A DNA stretch of 64,000 nt from positions 7,316,001-7,380,000 of the forward strand of contig NZ_CP108938.1 of assembly GCF_036347135.1 (NCBI RefSeq), in the 5' to 3' direction. Made by a program: the position numbers and the translations under genes. Below, piece by piece: positions 55,101 through 62,685 of this stretch (position 1 is the stretch's first letter; each line of letters begins with the position of its first letter). The notes under the pieces were generated by a model that saw only the letters and a list, made by a program, of their open reading frames with translations, had not been told where the DNA came from and did not search any database. Source of the DNA: Streptomyces sp. NBC_00775. GTDB lineage: Bacteria; Actinomycetota; Actinomycetes; Streptomycetales; Streptomycetaceae.

Positions 55101-57710
55101 GTGGTCGCCGGTGTTGCTCTGCTGGTTGGAGAGGTTGTTGAGGGATGTGGCGAGGTGGGGGAGGTAGGCGGGGCCGTTGGGTCCGGTGGTGAGGGTGCGG
55201 TAGTGGTCGACGGCTTCGGTGATGGAGGTGAGTGCGGCCTGGTGGTCGCCGGTGTCGCTCTGCTGGTTGGAGAGGTTGTTGAGGGACATGGCGAGGTGGG
55301 GGAGGTAGGCGGGGCCGTTGGGTCCGGTGGTGAGGGCGCGGCGGATGCTGACGGCTTCGGTGATGGAGGTGAGTGCGGCCTGCTGGTCGCCGGTCTCGCT
55401 CTGCCGGTTGGAGAGGTTGTTGAGGGACATGGCGAGGTCGGGGAGGAAGGCGGGGCCGTTGGGTCCGGTGGTGAGGGCGCGGTAGTGGTCGACGGCTTCG
55501 GTGATGGAGGTGAGTGCGCCCTGCCGGTCGCCGGTCTCGCCCTGCCGGACGGAGAGGTTGTTGAGCCAACCGGCACGTGCTGCCAGAACTTCCTCGGACG
55601 AATCTTCCAAGTCATCTGGCCGGGAACGGTCGGTTGCGATCAGTGCGAGTCCCCGCAGGTTGCTGTGTCCAATCGGGAGTGTGGCGGCCAGTTCGGCCAG
55701 TGGCAGCGGTGTCGGCTCGGCAGAGGCAAGGGATTCGAGGGCCTTGACGAACGGACCTCCCTGCGCGGCGGCCAGCGAGAGCGCCGGCTGCCACAGCTCG
55801 GAGACCGCTTGCAAGGCCGAATGCGCCAACGTGTCAGCGTCCGCTCCGCCGCTCGCTGTGGCGAGGCGTGACACGCTCACGCAGGCGTTCAGTTGCTCGT
55901 CCGTGTCCGCGCTCTTGAGGCATGCGCCGAACAGCTCGCGTTTCGTGCGGAAGACGGCTGACACGAGGTGGGTGCCCAGTGGGTCGGGGCGCACCGCGAC
56001 GGTGCCGTCCTCGGGCGTTGTGGGCAGCAACTCCTCCAAGAGGGCAGTTACTTCGTCACGCCGCTTGGTGTCGCCGCGGAGTTCGGTGATGGTCGTGAGA
56101 ACGTGATCGAGCCGGTCCTCTCGCGGGGCGAGCAGACTGACGCAGGCTCCCGCCTCGCGCAGCATCTCCCTTGTCCGCTTGGAGGGTTTCCCGATCTGGG
56201 ACTTGTACGTACGCACCCAGTAGTCGAGTTCGTGCTTGAGGATCTTCTCGTACAAGGGCTCCTCGGAGGTGGGCGTCTCGGTGTTGTCGTCGGAGCCTCG
56301 GGCGGCGAGCCAGGCCAGCATGACCAGGTCCAGGGTGGTCCAGCGGCCGGAGTTCGGGTCGGGCGGCGGGGTGCTGCCCATGACCGTGGTCTCCGTTGCG
56401 CCGAAGGACCGCAGGGCCGCGCGGTAGACGCCGGCCTGGCGGGGATGACGGGCAGCCAGGGGCAGTTGCTGCACCAGCAGCCGTCGGCCGTCGTCCTCAA
56501 GCGCGTTGGCGATCTCCTCGTCCCACCAGCCGCCAATGGAACGGGCGGTCAGCAGGAGGCAGGTGGGTGCCTCGCGATCCCGCAGCGTGCGGAGCACGTT
56601 GATCACGTCGGCCGACTTGTGGTCTTCGGCGTAGTCGACGACCACCATGAGCGGGGAGGCGACACGGCTGAGCCACACACAGTCCTGGAGGTCGGGGTCG
56701 CGTGCGAGGAAGCCGGTGAACCAGCCGGTGCGTGCCAGGCGGTGCGCGAGTTCGGCGGCCAGGCGGGTCTTTCCCGCTCCACCGACGCCGTGGAGCAGGG
56801 CGATACGGGTGCGGGGCCCTTGGGGATCAGGGGCCTGGAACCAGTCCTGGAGGAAGTCGAGTTCGTCGCGGGGATGGAAGCGGATGGCGTCGTGGCGGGC
56901 CCAGAGGAGTTTCAGCGGCCCGGTGTCGTCGCTGCCCTCGGGGATGGGCTGGTAGGGCGGTGTGAGGACCTGAGTGCGCGGCTGATCGGGCAGAGGCAGC
57001 GGTTCGCCGTACTCGTAGCCCAGACCCACGTCGAGCGTGACGCTCAGCCGACCTTCGTCGGCGGCCTGCCGCAGTAGTACGGCACCGTGCGCGACAGACT
57101 CGGCCCAGGACTGCTGCCGACGCCGCCGGGGGTCTGCGGAGTCGGGCCGGGAGGCGACGCCGGTGACGTCGATGGCGAGGAAGGCTCCGGGGGCATCCTC
57201 GGTGTCGGCGAGGTCGTCGAGGAAGTTGGGGGGAAGCGTCTGCCAGTCGGGGTCCGGTTCGTCGGCGCGGTAGTCCCGGTCGGCGTGGTTCGACCAGGCG
57301 CCGTCCAGCCACACGGCGACCAATGCGTGCGCGGGGCCGCTCTGGCTTCCCGCCGTGATGAGGATGAGCGGATGGAGCCCGGCGTCCAGGCAGGCTCCTG
57401 CGAAGCTGACGGCGAGGTCGAGGCAGGTGCCGTGCCGGGGCGACGTCAGTACCTCGTACGGCGGGCGAATGGTCTGGCGTCCTGGGTCGCTGGTGGTCGG
57501 CTCGTCGGCGTAGACGATCCTGCGGGTGGCGAAGGCGTCGTACAGAGCGCGGGCACGGTCGATGGCGGGGCTGTCGCCAGGGGCCGGCATGTCTGTGCCG
57601 AGAAGCTGAGCCGGTGTCCCCGGTGTGCTCTCGCCGTGGCGCTTGCGCTGAACGTAGTCGAGCAGGGCCTTCGGGTCGTCGCTCGGCCAGCGCCGCCATG
57701 CCGTGCTCAT
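52152..57710 (-). CDS. STAND-type NTPase with transglutaminase-like N-domain and long TPR array
   Basis: A 1852-residue multidomain protein. Residues about 50-185 resemble a transglutaminase/cysteine-peptidase fold: Cys96 in RHGTCLDLAVSF, His128 in GPAHALVAVWL and a candidate Asp181 in LAIDVTG. Residues about 270-600 form a STAND/NB-ARC-like ATPase, with Walker A LLHGVGGAGKTRLA (Lys314) and Walker B LMVVVDYAED (Asp359), followed by a winged-helix-like region. From about 715 to 1500 there are 17 near-identical 47-residue TPR units. The C-terminal 350 residues are helical and end in an Ala/Asp-rich tail. It overlaps the hydrolase stop by four bases (ATGA) and the CHAT start by 11. Typical STAND proteins sense a ligand with their repeats and oligomerise on ATP binding; that role here is inference. 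Confidence 0.88.
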   Translation of the reverse strand: MSTAWRRWPSDDPKALLDYVQRKRHGESTPGTPAQLLGTDMPAPGDSPAIDRARALYDAFATRRIVYADEPTTSDPGRQTIRPPYEVLTSPRHGTCLDLAVSFAGACLDAGLHPLILITAGSQSGPAHALVAVWLDGAWSNHADRDYRADEPDPDWQTLPPNFLDDLADTEDAPGAFLAIDVTGVASRPDSADPRRRRQQSWAESVAHGAVLLRQAADEGRLSVTLDVGLGYEYGEPLPLPDQPRTQVLTPPYQPIPEGSDDTGPLKLLWARHDAIRFHPRDELDFLQDWFQAPDPQGPRTRIALLHGVGGAGKTRLAAELAHRLARTGWFTGFLARDPDLQDCVWLSRVASPLMVVVDYAEDHKSADVINVLRTLRDREAPTCLLLTARSIGGWWDEEIANALEDDGRRLLVQQLPLAARHPRQAGVYRAALRSFGATETTVMGSTPPPDPNSGRWTTLDLVMLAWLAARGSDDNTETPTSEEPLYEKILKHELDYWVRTYKSQIGKPSKRTREMLREAGACVSLLAPREDRLDHVLTTITELRGDTKRRDEVTALLEELLPTTPEDGTVAVRPDPLGTHLVSAVFRTKRELFGACLKSADTDEQLNACVSVSRLATASGGADADTLAHSALQAVSELWQPALSLAAAQGGPFVKALESLASAEPTPLPLAELAATLPIGHSNLRGLALIATDRSRPDDLEDSSEEVLAARAGWLNNLSVRQGETGDRQGALTSITEAVDHYRALTTGPNGPAFLPDLAMSLNNLSNRQSETGDQQAALTSITEAVSIRRALTTGPNGPAYLPHLAMSLNNLSNQQSDTGDHQAALTSITEAVDHYRTLTTGPNGPAYLPHLATSLNNLSNQQSNTGDHQAALTSITEAVSIRRALTTGPNGPAYLPHLATSLNNLSNQQSNTGDQQAALTSITEAVDHYRTLTTGPNGPAYLPHLATSLNNLSNQQSETGDQQAALTSITEAVSIRRALTTGPNGPAYLPDLAGSLNNLSNRQSETGDQQAALTSITEAVDNYRTLTTGPNGPAYLPDLAMSLNNLSNQQSNTGDQQAALTSITEAVSIRRALTTGPNGPAFLPDLAMSLNNLSNQQSNTGDQQAALTSITEAVSIRRALTTGPNGPAFLPNLAMSLNNLSNQQSNTGDHQAALTSITEAVDNYRTLTTGPNGPAFLPHLAGSLNNLSVRQGETGDQQAALTSITEAVDNYRALTTGPNGPAFLPDLAGSLNNLSVRQGETGDQQAALTSITEAVDNYRTLTTGPNGPAYLPDLAMSLNNLSNRQSDTGDQQAALTSITEAVSIRRALTTGPNGPAFLPDLAMSLNNLSNRQSDTGDQQAALTSITEAVDNYRTLTTGPNGPAYLPDLAMSLNNLSNQQSNTGDQQAALTSITEAVSIRRALTTGPNGPAFLPHLAMSLNNLSNQQSNTGDHQAALTSITEAVSIRRALTTGPNGPAYLPNLAMSLNNLSNQQSQTGDHRAALHTSDQVISEFPSGPQAELLVSRASNWRRTQDDHAGAIADLLSAARRADETTDPTWAGRARRAVRDLVNTLRQDSLYRPALEQARKDLPTWAKGELPDESVERFNQWLSAGSWTEQEDFLKRTYALVTTPQEQAALEIARVVYPEATALTDLADLTTAAAERGLDRVLDENRAFHTASDLVRRWLATPTWPADLEFLGQHPALTNDPLVRELLGSFSDDPASRQHLGILGLTEQLDIPDIYDAVTDPSTAVDTAMDFIEQGQLEGLHWLLLAVPMLTRIPFVTPYVIAVHELFFPVTTEEAHASPSPAEFMGQAADQGSEVQRGAGAARLRALARRRSEHAAALDHLAGILTADPAEATADEAASDAG
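53256..55567 (-). repeat. 141-bp tandem repeat array (16 full units plus a partial) encoding TPRs
   Basis: The period is exactly 141 bp (47 codons) from the first LNNLS at about 55567 to the last at about 53300. The consensus unit reads LNNLSNQQSETGDQQAALTS followed by ITEAVSIRRALTTGPNGPA and YLPDLA. Differences are confined to a few codons (SIRR versus DHYR/DNYR, A/T, Y/F, D/H/N). Because 141 is divisible by three and the repeat is GC-rich, all frames stay open and create spurious reading frames on both strands. Confidence 0.97.
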
Positions 57711-59143
57711 GGGGCCACGTCCACGTCTTCGGTGCTGACGACGCCCAGGACGTCCCCGGCGTTCAAGCGGTTCACGGCCGGGACGTGGATGGCGGCCGCC
57801 TCCACCGCATACGTCCCCGCAGGCAGGGGCGGCAGATCGGTCTGCCAACTGCCGTCCACGCCCCTCGTGCACGGCTGCCACTCGGCGCCGCCTGGGCTGC
57901 CCTCGCGGGCGCGGGCACGGACCTGTACTCGCGTGCGTTCCTCCACCGGGGCCCCGTTGAGGGTCACGCCGACGCGGATCGGTTGGCCGGCCGGGGCTGT
58001 TTCGTCCAGGTCGAGTCCGAGCCATGGCCGATCCGGCTGATCTCCGCGTACTGCCGTGAGCGGCTGTCCCTCGTACTCGGCCAGGATGTCCACCGCCACG
58101 GACGTGGACGCCAGGGCCATGTGGCGTTCCGCAACCGCCCTGCGGGCGCGTTTGTCCTCCTGCTCGATGGGGATGGCCGAGATCGCCGGGACGGTGCCGT
58201 CGCCGCGCCAGTCGGTGTTGGGCAGCCAGGACGCCGCGTCCTTCGTCACCGAGATCCCGGCCGGCGAGAGCAAGGCCCGCTGGAGTGTGCCGTGTCCCCG
58301 CCCGAACACCGCCGTCACCTCGGGGCAGTCCGGACCGCCGTACAGGTCATTCCAGTCCGTCTCGATGTCCTCGTGGACGCTTCGGGCCGACTTCGCCTTC
58401 GCCGCGAAGCCTGGAACGAAGGCCGTGGCCTCCTCCGTCAGCTCGTGCGGGGCCAGTGCCGCCGCGCCGCCGGGCTGTCCCACCGCCGGATAGCGCGGCA
58501 GAAGCTCGTACGCCGACGGCCACTGACGCAGCACATCCGTCAGCCCGCCCAGCCGCTTGGGGCCCACCGTCAGTCCGTTCACCAGAACGTCCAGTGCCTT
58601 CGGTGCGCCGCGGTGCGGGGTGCCGAGCGTGATCAGGGCCGCGCAGTCGGCCGCGCCGCCGAGAGGGCCCAGCCAGTAGCGGGCGACCAACCCGCCCATC
58701 GAGTGCGCCACCACGATCACACGCCGACGGCGGGCGCTGGTGTGCTCGCCATCGAGACGTGCCCTGATCTCGTTGCGCAGTCGTTCAGCGGCGTGCCGGA
58801 TGCTGTGGCGGAAGTCGTACGGAAAGAGCAGCACATCCGCCCGCCGGTCCGGCTCGTATCCGGGCCGCGCGACGTCCACGCGTACATCGTCGAAGCGGCT
58901 GCGGAGCCTGCGGACGAGGCCGTCGTATCCAGGAACGACGAACGGGCCGACCAAGGTGATGTCCGGCATCAGCCCAACGGGAATTAGGTCCGGATGCGTG
59001 TCCAGGCCGAGCCGTGTGGGCCGGGTAGCCGCGGCGATGAACCGCCGGCGGTGCTCGTCCCAACGGGCGGCCCCCTCCACCGTCTGCAGGACACTCCCGC
59101 CGATTCCGGGCACCACGACGACAAGATGCTTGAGCGAAGCCAC
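57707..59143 (-). CDS. LCAT-like alpha/beta hydrolase (lipase/acyltransferase) with C-terminal beta domain
   Basis: A 478-residue enzyme, first gene of the operon. The oxyanion strand-loop VVVVPGIGGS (8-17), FPYDFRHS (about 107-114) and the nucleophile elbow VVAHSMGGLVARYW (Ser148) match the lecithin:cholesterol acyltransferase/PDAT group. The remaining triad members are Asp315 (RGDGTVP) and His341 (AERHMAL). The C-terminal hundred residues (GQPIRVGVTLNGAPVEERTR ... LPAGTYAVEAAA) look like an immunoglobulin-like beta sandwich. No signal peptide is present, so it acts in the cytoplasm or on the inner leaflet. GTG 59143 has GGGGGA upstream. Likely chemistry is phospholipid hydrolysis or acyl transfer; as an effector it could attack the membrane. 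Confidence 0.88.
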   Translation of the reverse strand: MASLKHLVVVVPGIGGSVLQTVEGAARWDEHRRRFIAAATRPTRLGLDTHPDLIPVGLMPDITLVGPFVVPGYDGLVRRLRSRFDDVRVDVARPGYEPDRRADVLLFPYDFRHSIRHAAERLRNEIRARLDGEHTSARRRRVIVVAHSMGGLVARYWLGPLGGAADCAALITLGTPHRGAPKALDVLVNGLTVGPKRLGGLTDVLRQWPSAYELLPRYPAVGQPGGAAALAPHELTEEATAFVPGFAAKAKSARSVHEDIETDWNDLYGGPDCPEVTAVFGRGHGTLQRALLSPAGISVTKDAASWLPNTDWRGDGTVPAISAIPIEQEDKRARRAVAERHMALASTSVAVDILAEYEGQPLTAVRGDQPDRPWLGLDLDETAPAGQPIRVGVTLNGAPVEERTRVQVRARAREGSPGGAEWQPCTRGVDGSWQTDLPPLPAGTYAVEAAAIHVPAVNRLNAGDVLGVVSTEDVDVAP

Positions 59144-59429
59144 CGACGTTCCCCCGTTTCGCACGCGCCACCTGGACGTTGGGGCCGAGGTGACGGCCAA
59201 TCAGGGTACGAAGATAGCGCCGGATCAGGCACGTTCGGCAGGGATTCACCGCATTCGGAACCGAACCCCATGCCGCTCGCGGGCCGGTACCGGAGTCTGC
59301 GTCCTGCTGCGGGAGTACGGGTGTCCCGGTCGGATCCTGCTCCGGGGGTAGGAGGGACGCCTCCGTGGGCACGATGTGTCTGGGCGCGTCGGCGAGGACG
59401 CTGGGCTCATCAGGCATGAGGAGGGCGTC
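59144..59429. other. Promoter region of the LCAT-STAND-CHAT operon
   Basis: 286 bp upstream of GTG 59143, with no gene supported. It must contain the operon promoter; I could not identify a convincing -35/-10 pair or operator. Confidence 0.45.
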
Positions 59430-59531
59430 ATGAACCGTCAGATCCGCATCCGTACCAGCCGTCGGCCCGCAGCTCCCCGCGATCTGACGATCGACCGGCG
59501 GACGCCCTCGGGGCGAGTGCTGCCGTACTGA
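59430..59531 (+). CDS. 33-residue arginine-rich small ORF
   Basis: ATG 59430 is preceded by GAGGAGG at good spacing. The product MNRQIRIRTSRRPAAPRDLT, followed by IDRRTPSGRVLPY, contains nine Arg. It is transcribed away from the conflict operon and ends ahead of a strong terminator (59571-59632). I do not recognise it. It could be a leader peptide, a small regulatory protein or a chance frame; the ribosome site and terminator are the only support. Confidence 0.4.
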   Translation: MNRQIRIRTSRRPAAPRDLTIDRRTPSGRVLPY

Positions 59532-59570
59532 CCTGCTGTCGTACTGGTCTGCTGTTGTACTGACCTGTCG

Positions 59571-59632
59571 ACCGGGAGCGGCCCGGCACGCCGAGGCTGA
59601 GCTTCAGCTCGACGTGCCGGGCCGCTCCCGGT
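59571..59632. terminator. 20-bp perfect stem terminator
   Basis: ACCGGGAGCGGCCCGGCACG (59571-59590) pairs exactly with 59613-59632. The 22-nt loop contains its own small hairpin GCTGA-GCT-TCAGC. It lies between the small ORF (+) and the LAxTG protein gene (-), serving both. Confidence 0.85.
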
Positions 59633-59646
59633 GGTTGGCTCAGCCG

Positions 59647-60933
59647 TTACCGGCGGGCCGCGCGCCGGCGTACCAGCACGACCGCGCCCGTGCCGGCGAC
59701 GAGGGCCGCGGCTGCCGCGCCCGCGAGGGGCAGGGTCGAACCGGAGCCGGTGCTGGCCAGGTCGCCGCCGGTGGTGGAAGAGGTGGAGCTGCCCGAGGTG
59801 CCCGAGGTGCCGGTCGTCGAGGAACCGCCCGTGGTGGAACCGCCCGTGGAGCCGGAACCGCCGGTCGACGAGGTGCCGGAGCCTCCGGTGGACGAGGTCG
59901 AGCCGTCACCGCCCGTCGAACCGGTACCGCCGGTCGAGCCGCCACCGGTGACGTCGAGTGTGATGGCGGCCGTGTCGTTCGCCTTGTTTTTGTCGAACGG
60001 GCGGGACTCCGTGTCGAGCATCACGGAGCCCTTGGCTCCCGACACCACCTTGTTGATCTTCAGCGTGAAGTCGTAGGCCGTGACCTCGCCCTCGTTGAGC
60101 CACGACTGGCTGGTGCCGCACTCGTAGCTTCCGGAGCCGACCTTCTTGCAGTGGGGGGAGGTCTTGGTGACCGTCGTACCGGCGGGCATGTCGATCAGAA
60201 CCTTCGACACCGGGTGGCCGCCGGGCTTCAGGACCCAGCCCGGCCCGGCGTTGGTGAACTTCGCGTTCAGGCTGACCGTGTCGCCGACGCGGCCCGTCAG
60301 GTTTCCTCCGGTCACCTGGAAGTCGGCCGTGTTGTCCGCGGTGATCTCCACATCGGCCGCGTCCCATTCGGGGTGGTCCGCGTCGCCGGCGCCGGGCGTG
60401 GCACCGGTCTGCTCGACCAGCTTCACCGCGGGGCCGGTACCGCGCACGGGCTCTTCGGCGCCGTCGTCGCCCCCGGAGTTGTAGCTGGTGACCGCGACCC
60501 GGAGCTTGTCGTACAGCACCCAGTCCTGGGCCTTCAGGGTCAGCGTCTTCTCCGGTGCGTAGACGACGCCGGGCTCCACCGTCTGGTCGAACTCGCAGAC
60601 CGCGTCGGAGTAGCTCGGGGCCTCGTCGTAGGAATGGATCTCGTAGCGGAGGCAGTTGGAGGGCAGCTCCGTGTGGGCGAGGCCGCGGGTGACGTTGTAC
60701 GACAGCCAGACCTTGTCGAGCGCCGCCGAGCCCTTGTTGGTGAAGGCGAGCGGAACGTCGAAGCTGCTGCCCGGCTTTATGCCGTCGGTGACGGAGACCG
60801 GGCTCAGGGCAAGACCGGGTTGCGGGTCGTCCGCGGCGGCCGCGGGCGCGCTGCCCAGTGCGACGAGAGCGACGGCGCCGATCGCGCCGGCGGTCTTGCG
60901 GAGCGTGTGACGGTCGGTGGCGGTGCGGAGCAT
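59647..60933 (-). CDS. Secreted LAxTG-anchored surface protein
   Basis: A 428-residue exported wall protein. A signal peptide (about 1-33, AAAADD) precedes two beta-rich domains with paired Cys (about Cys94/Cys113 and Cys275/Cys285), reminiscent of CARDB/DUF11-like folds (DVPLAFTNKGSAALDKVWLS, VSLNAKFTNAGPGW). A Thr/Ser/Gly-rich stalk of about 65 residues follows, then the sorting signal GDLASTGSGS, a hydrophobic helix and RRRAARR. LAxTG is the motif used by actinobacterial class E sortases; the sortase at 8371 is class F, so it is not the obvious partner. Its function may be adhesion or surface structure. Confidence 0.88.
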   Translation of the reverse strand: MLRTATDRHTLRKTAGAIGAVALVALGSAPAAAADDPQPGLALSPVSVTDGIKPGSSFDVPLAFTNKGSAALDKVWLSYNVTRGLAHTELPSNCLRYEIHSYDEAPSYSDAVCEFDQTVEPGVVYAPEKTLTLKAQDWVLYDKLRVAVTSYNSGGDDGAEEPVRGTGPAVKLVEQTGATPGAGDADHPEWDAADVEITADNTADFQVTGGNLTGRVGDTVSLNAKFTNAGPGWVLKPGGHPVSKVLIDMPAGTTVTKTSPHCKKVGSGSYECGTSQSWLNEGEVTAYDFTLKINKVVSGAKGSVMLDTESRPFDKNKANDTAAITLDVTGGGSTGGTGSTGGDGSTSSTGGSGTSSTGGSGSTGGSTTGGSSTTGTSGTSGSSTSSTTGGDLASTGSGSTLPLAGAAAAALVAGTGAVVLVRRRAARR

Positions 60934-61167
60934 GAAGGTCCCTCTGAGGTAGCTGAGTTATCCGGGTCAAGCGTCGGGTTACGCGTCGGAGATGGATGGG
61001 GGAACGACTGGGAAACGCCGGCGCTCGCACATCTGACCGTCGTGGCCGCCGAAGGGTTGTACCGCGGTGGCTCCCGGACCAGGGGCGTCGGGGGTCTGCC
61101 CTTCGGGCCGGACTCGTGATAGAAGCGGCGGAAGGGGATTGCCGGTTGACGAGAATGAGGTTCTTCC

Positions 61168-61908
61168 ATGAGGGCTGTGGTGGTCGGGGCGTCGAGTGGG
61201 CTGGGCCGGTGCATCGGGGTCGATCTCGGGCGTCGCGGGGACCAGGTCGCCCTGCTGGCGCGCCGGTACGACCGGCTGGTCGACGCGGCGAAGGAGGCGA
61301 GTCCGGGCGCGCTCGCCATCGCCTGCGACGTGACCGACGAGTCGTCGTGCCAGGCGGCGATCGAGGAGGCCGCCGCCGGGCTGGGCGGCATCGACGCGCT
61401 CGTCTACGCGACCGGGGTCGGGCCGCTGGCCCCGATCGAGAAGCACGACGCCGACACCTGGCGCCGTGTCCTGGAGACCAACGTGATCGGTGCGGCAGTC
61501 GTCACCAACGCCGCGCTTCCGTATCTCGCGGCCTCGCGCGGTGTCGCCGCCTACCTGTCCACACTCGGCGCCACGCTCACGCCCGCCTGGCCGGGGTTCG
61601 CCGGCTATCACGTGAGCAAGGCGGCCCTGGAGAAGCTCGTCGAGGCGTTCCGGGTCGAGCACCCGGCCGTGGGGTTCACCCGGTTCGTCGTCAGCGACTG
61701 CGGTGGGGGAGAGGGGGATGCCCGGACCGAGTTCAACACGGGCTGGGACATGGCGTACGCGGCCCAGGTCATGCCGGTCTGGAGGCAGCGCGGCTATCTC
61801 AACGGCGCCCTGCTGGAGTTGGAGGAGTTCCTCCGCGTCTTCGACACCGTGCTGCGCTGCGGCGGCACCATCCCCGAGGTGACCGTGATGCCTCGCCCGC
61901 CGCTGTAG
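61168..61908 (+). CDS. SDR-family oxidoreductase
   Basis: A 246-residue short-chain dehydrogenase. The N-terminal cofactor loop is VVVGASSGLGRCIGV, an Asp follows in ACDVTDESS, ALVYATGVGPLAP replaces the usual NNAG, and Ser (YLSTLGA) and Tyr-x3-Lys (YHVSKAA) complete the active site. The substrate is not predictable. ATG 61168 has a modest GAGG-like ribosome site. It ends 6 bp before the stop of a second, convergent SDR gene, so the two may have arisen independently but overlap in transcription. Confidence 0.88.
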   Translation: MRAVVVGASSGLGRCIGVDLGRRGDQVALLARRYDRLVDAAKEASPGALAIACDVTDESSCQAAIEEAAAGLGGIDALVYATGVGPLAPIEKHDADTWRRVLETNVIGAAVVTNAALPYLAASRGVAAYLSTLGATLTPAWPGFAGYHVSKAALEKLVEAFRVEHPAVGFTRFVVSDCGGGEGDARTEFNTGWDMAYAAQVMPVWRQRGYLNGALLELEEFLRVFDTVLRCGGTIPEVTVMPRPPL

Positions 61909-61914
61909 GAGGGC

Positions 61915-62685
61915 CTAACGCCCCAGTGCCGCACCGCCGTTGATGTGGAGGAGCTGGCCCGTCAGGTATGCCGCCTCGGGTGAGGCCACGTACCGGATGG
62001 CGGCGGCGATCTCCGACGGGTGGCCCGGCTGCCCCGTGAGGGACTGGGCCACCCGGGACGCGACGAACTCCGGGGTCGCGCGGTCGCCGAAGAACTCCGT
62101 GTCGCCGACGAAGCCGGGGGCGACCGCGTTCACGGTGATGCCCTCGGAGCCGAGGCGCTGGGCGAGGTCGTACGTGTACGTGTTGATCCAGCCCTTGGAG
62201 CCGCCGTACGAGCCGGGGCCGCGCAGCGAGGCGATCGAGGAGAGCTGCACGATACGGCCGCCGGGGCGCCGGAGGTGCGGAAGCAGAGCCTCGGTGAGCA
62301 GGACCGCGGTCAGGACGTTGGCGTCGAAATTGCGGCGGTAGCTGTCGGCCACGGAGGCGAGCGAGCCGTCGTGCGAAGGAGCCACGTTTCCGCCCGCGTT
62401 GGCGACCAGTACGTCGACGGGGGTGTCGTCCGCTGCGATGAACTTCCTTGCCGCACCGACCTGTTCGGGGTCGGCCAGGTCCGCCGCGTACCAGGACGCG
62501 GTCCCGTCCCCGTGGCGCTCGTCCAGTCCCTCGGCCGCCTTGCGCAGGATGTCCTCGCGACGGCCCAGGAGCACCACCCGGTCGCCGTCCGCCGCGAACG
62601 CCTCCGCCGTCGCCAGGCCGATTCCGGTTCCGCCGCCGGACACCACCACACGCCGCCCGCTCATACCCATCCCGCCCGTCTTCAT
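61915..62685 (-). CDS. SDR-family oxidoreductase
   Basis: A 256-residue classical short-chain dehydrogenase. The cofactor loop is VVVSGGGTGIGLATAEAF with Arg (LLGRRED) after strand 2, suggesting NADP. Further motifs are AADLADPEQ, VANAGGN, Ser in QLSSIASLRGPG, Tyr-x3-Lys in YGGSKGW and the C-terminal YLTGQLLHINGG, typical of FabG-like 3-oxoacyl reductases and related enzymes. Several ATGs lie close together; 62685 has GGGGACGAGA just upstream. It is divergent from the alpha/beta hydrolase at 62885. Confidence 0.85.
   Translation of the reverse strand: MKTGGMGMSGRRVVVSGGGTGIGLATAEAFAADGDRVVLLGRREDILRKAAEGLDERHGDGTASWYAADLADPEQVGAARKFIAADDTPVDVLVANAGGNVAPSHDGSLASVADSYRRNFDANVLTAVLLTEALLPHLRRPGGRIVQLSSIASLRGPGSYGGSKGWINTYTYDLAQRLGSEGITVNAVAPGFVGDTEFFGDRATPEFVASRVAQSLTGQPGHPSEIAAAIRYVASPEAAYLTGQLLHINGGAALGR

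Noticed and set aside
53256..55567. CRISPR array
   Set aside because: The repeats are contiguous and coding, with no spacers. The same applies to the 24-bp units at 3624-3719.
53161..55871. Very long open frames (about 790-890 codons) on both strands across the TPR array
   Set aside because: They follow from a 141-bp, GC-rich repeat whose length is a multiple of three. Their products are monotonous, lack ribosome sites, and oppose the clearly coding STAND frame.
42342..59640. attL/attR pair of an element integrated in the CAT tRNA
   Set aside because: I found no repeat of the tRNA 3' end (GGTTCGAGTCCCACCCGCCCC) further right within the window and no integrase gene.
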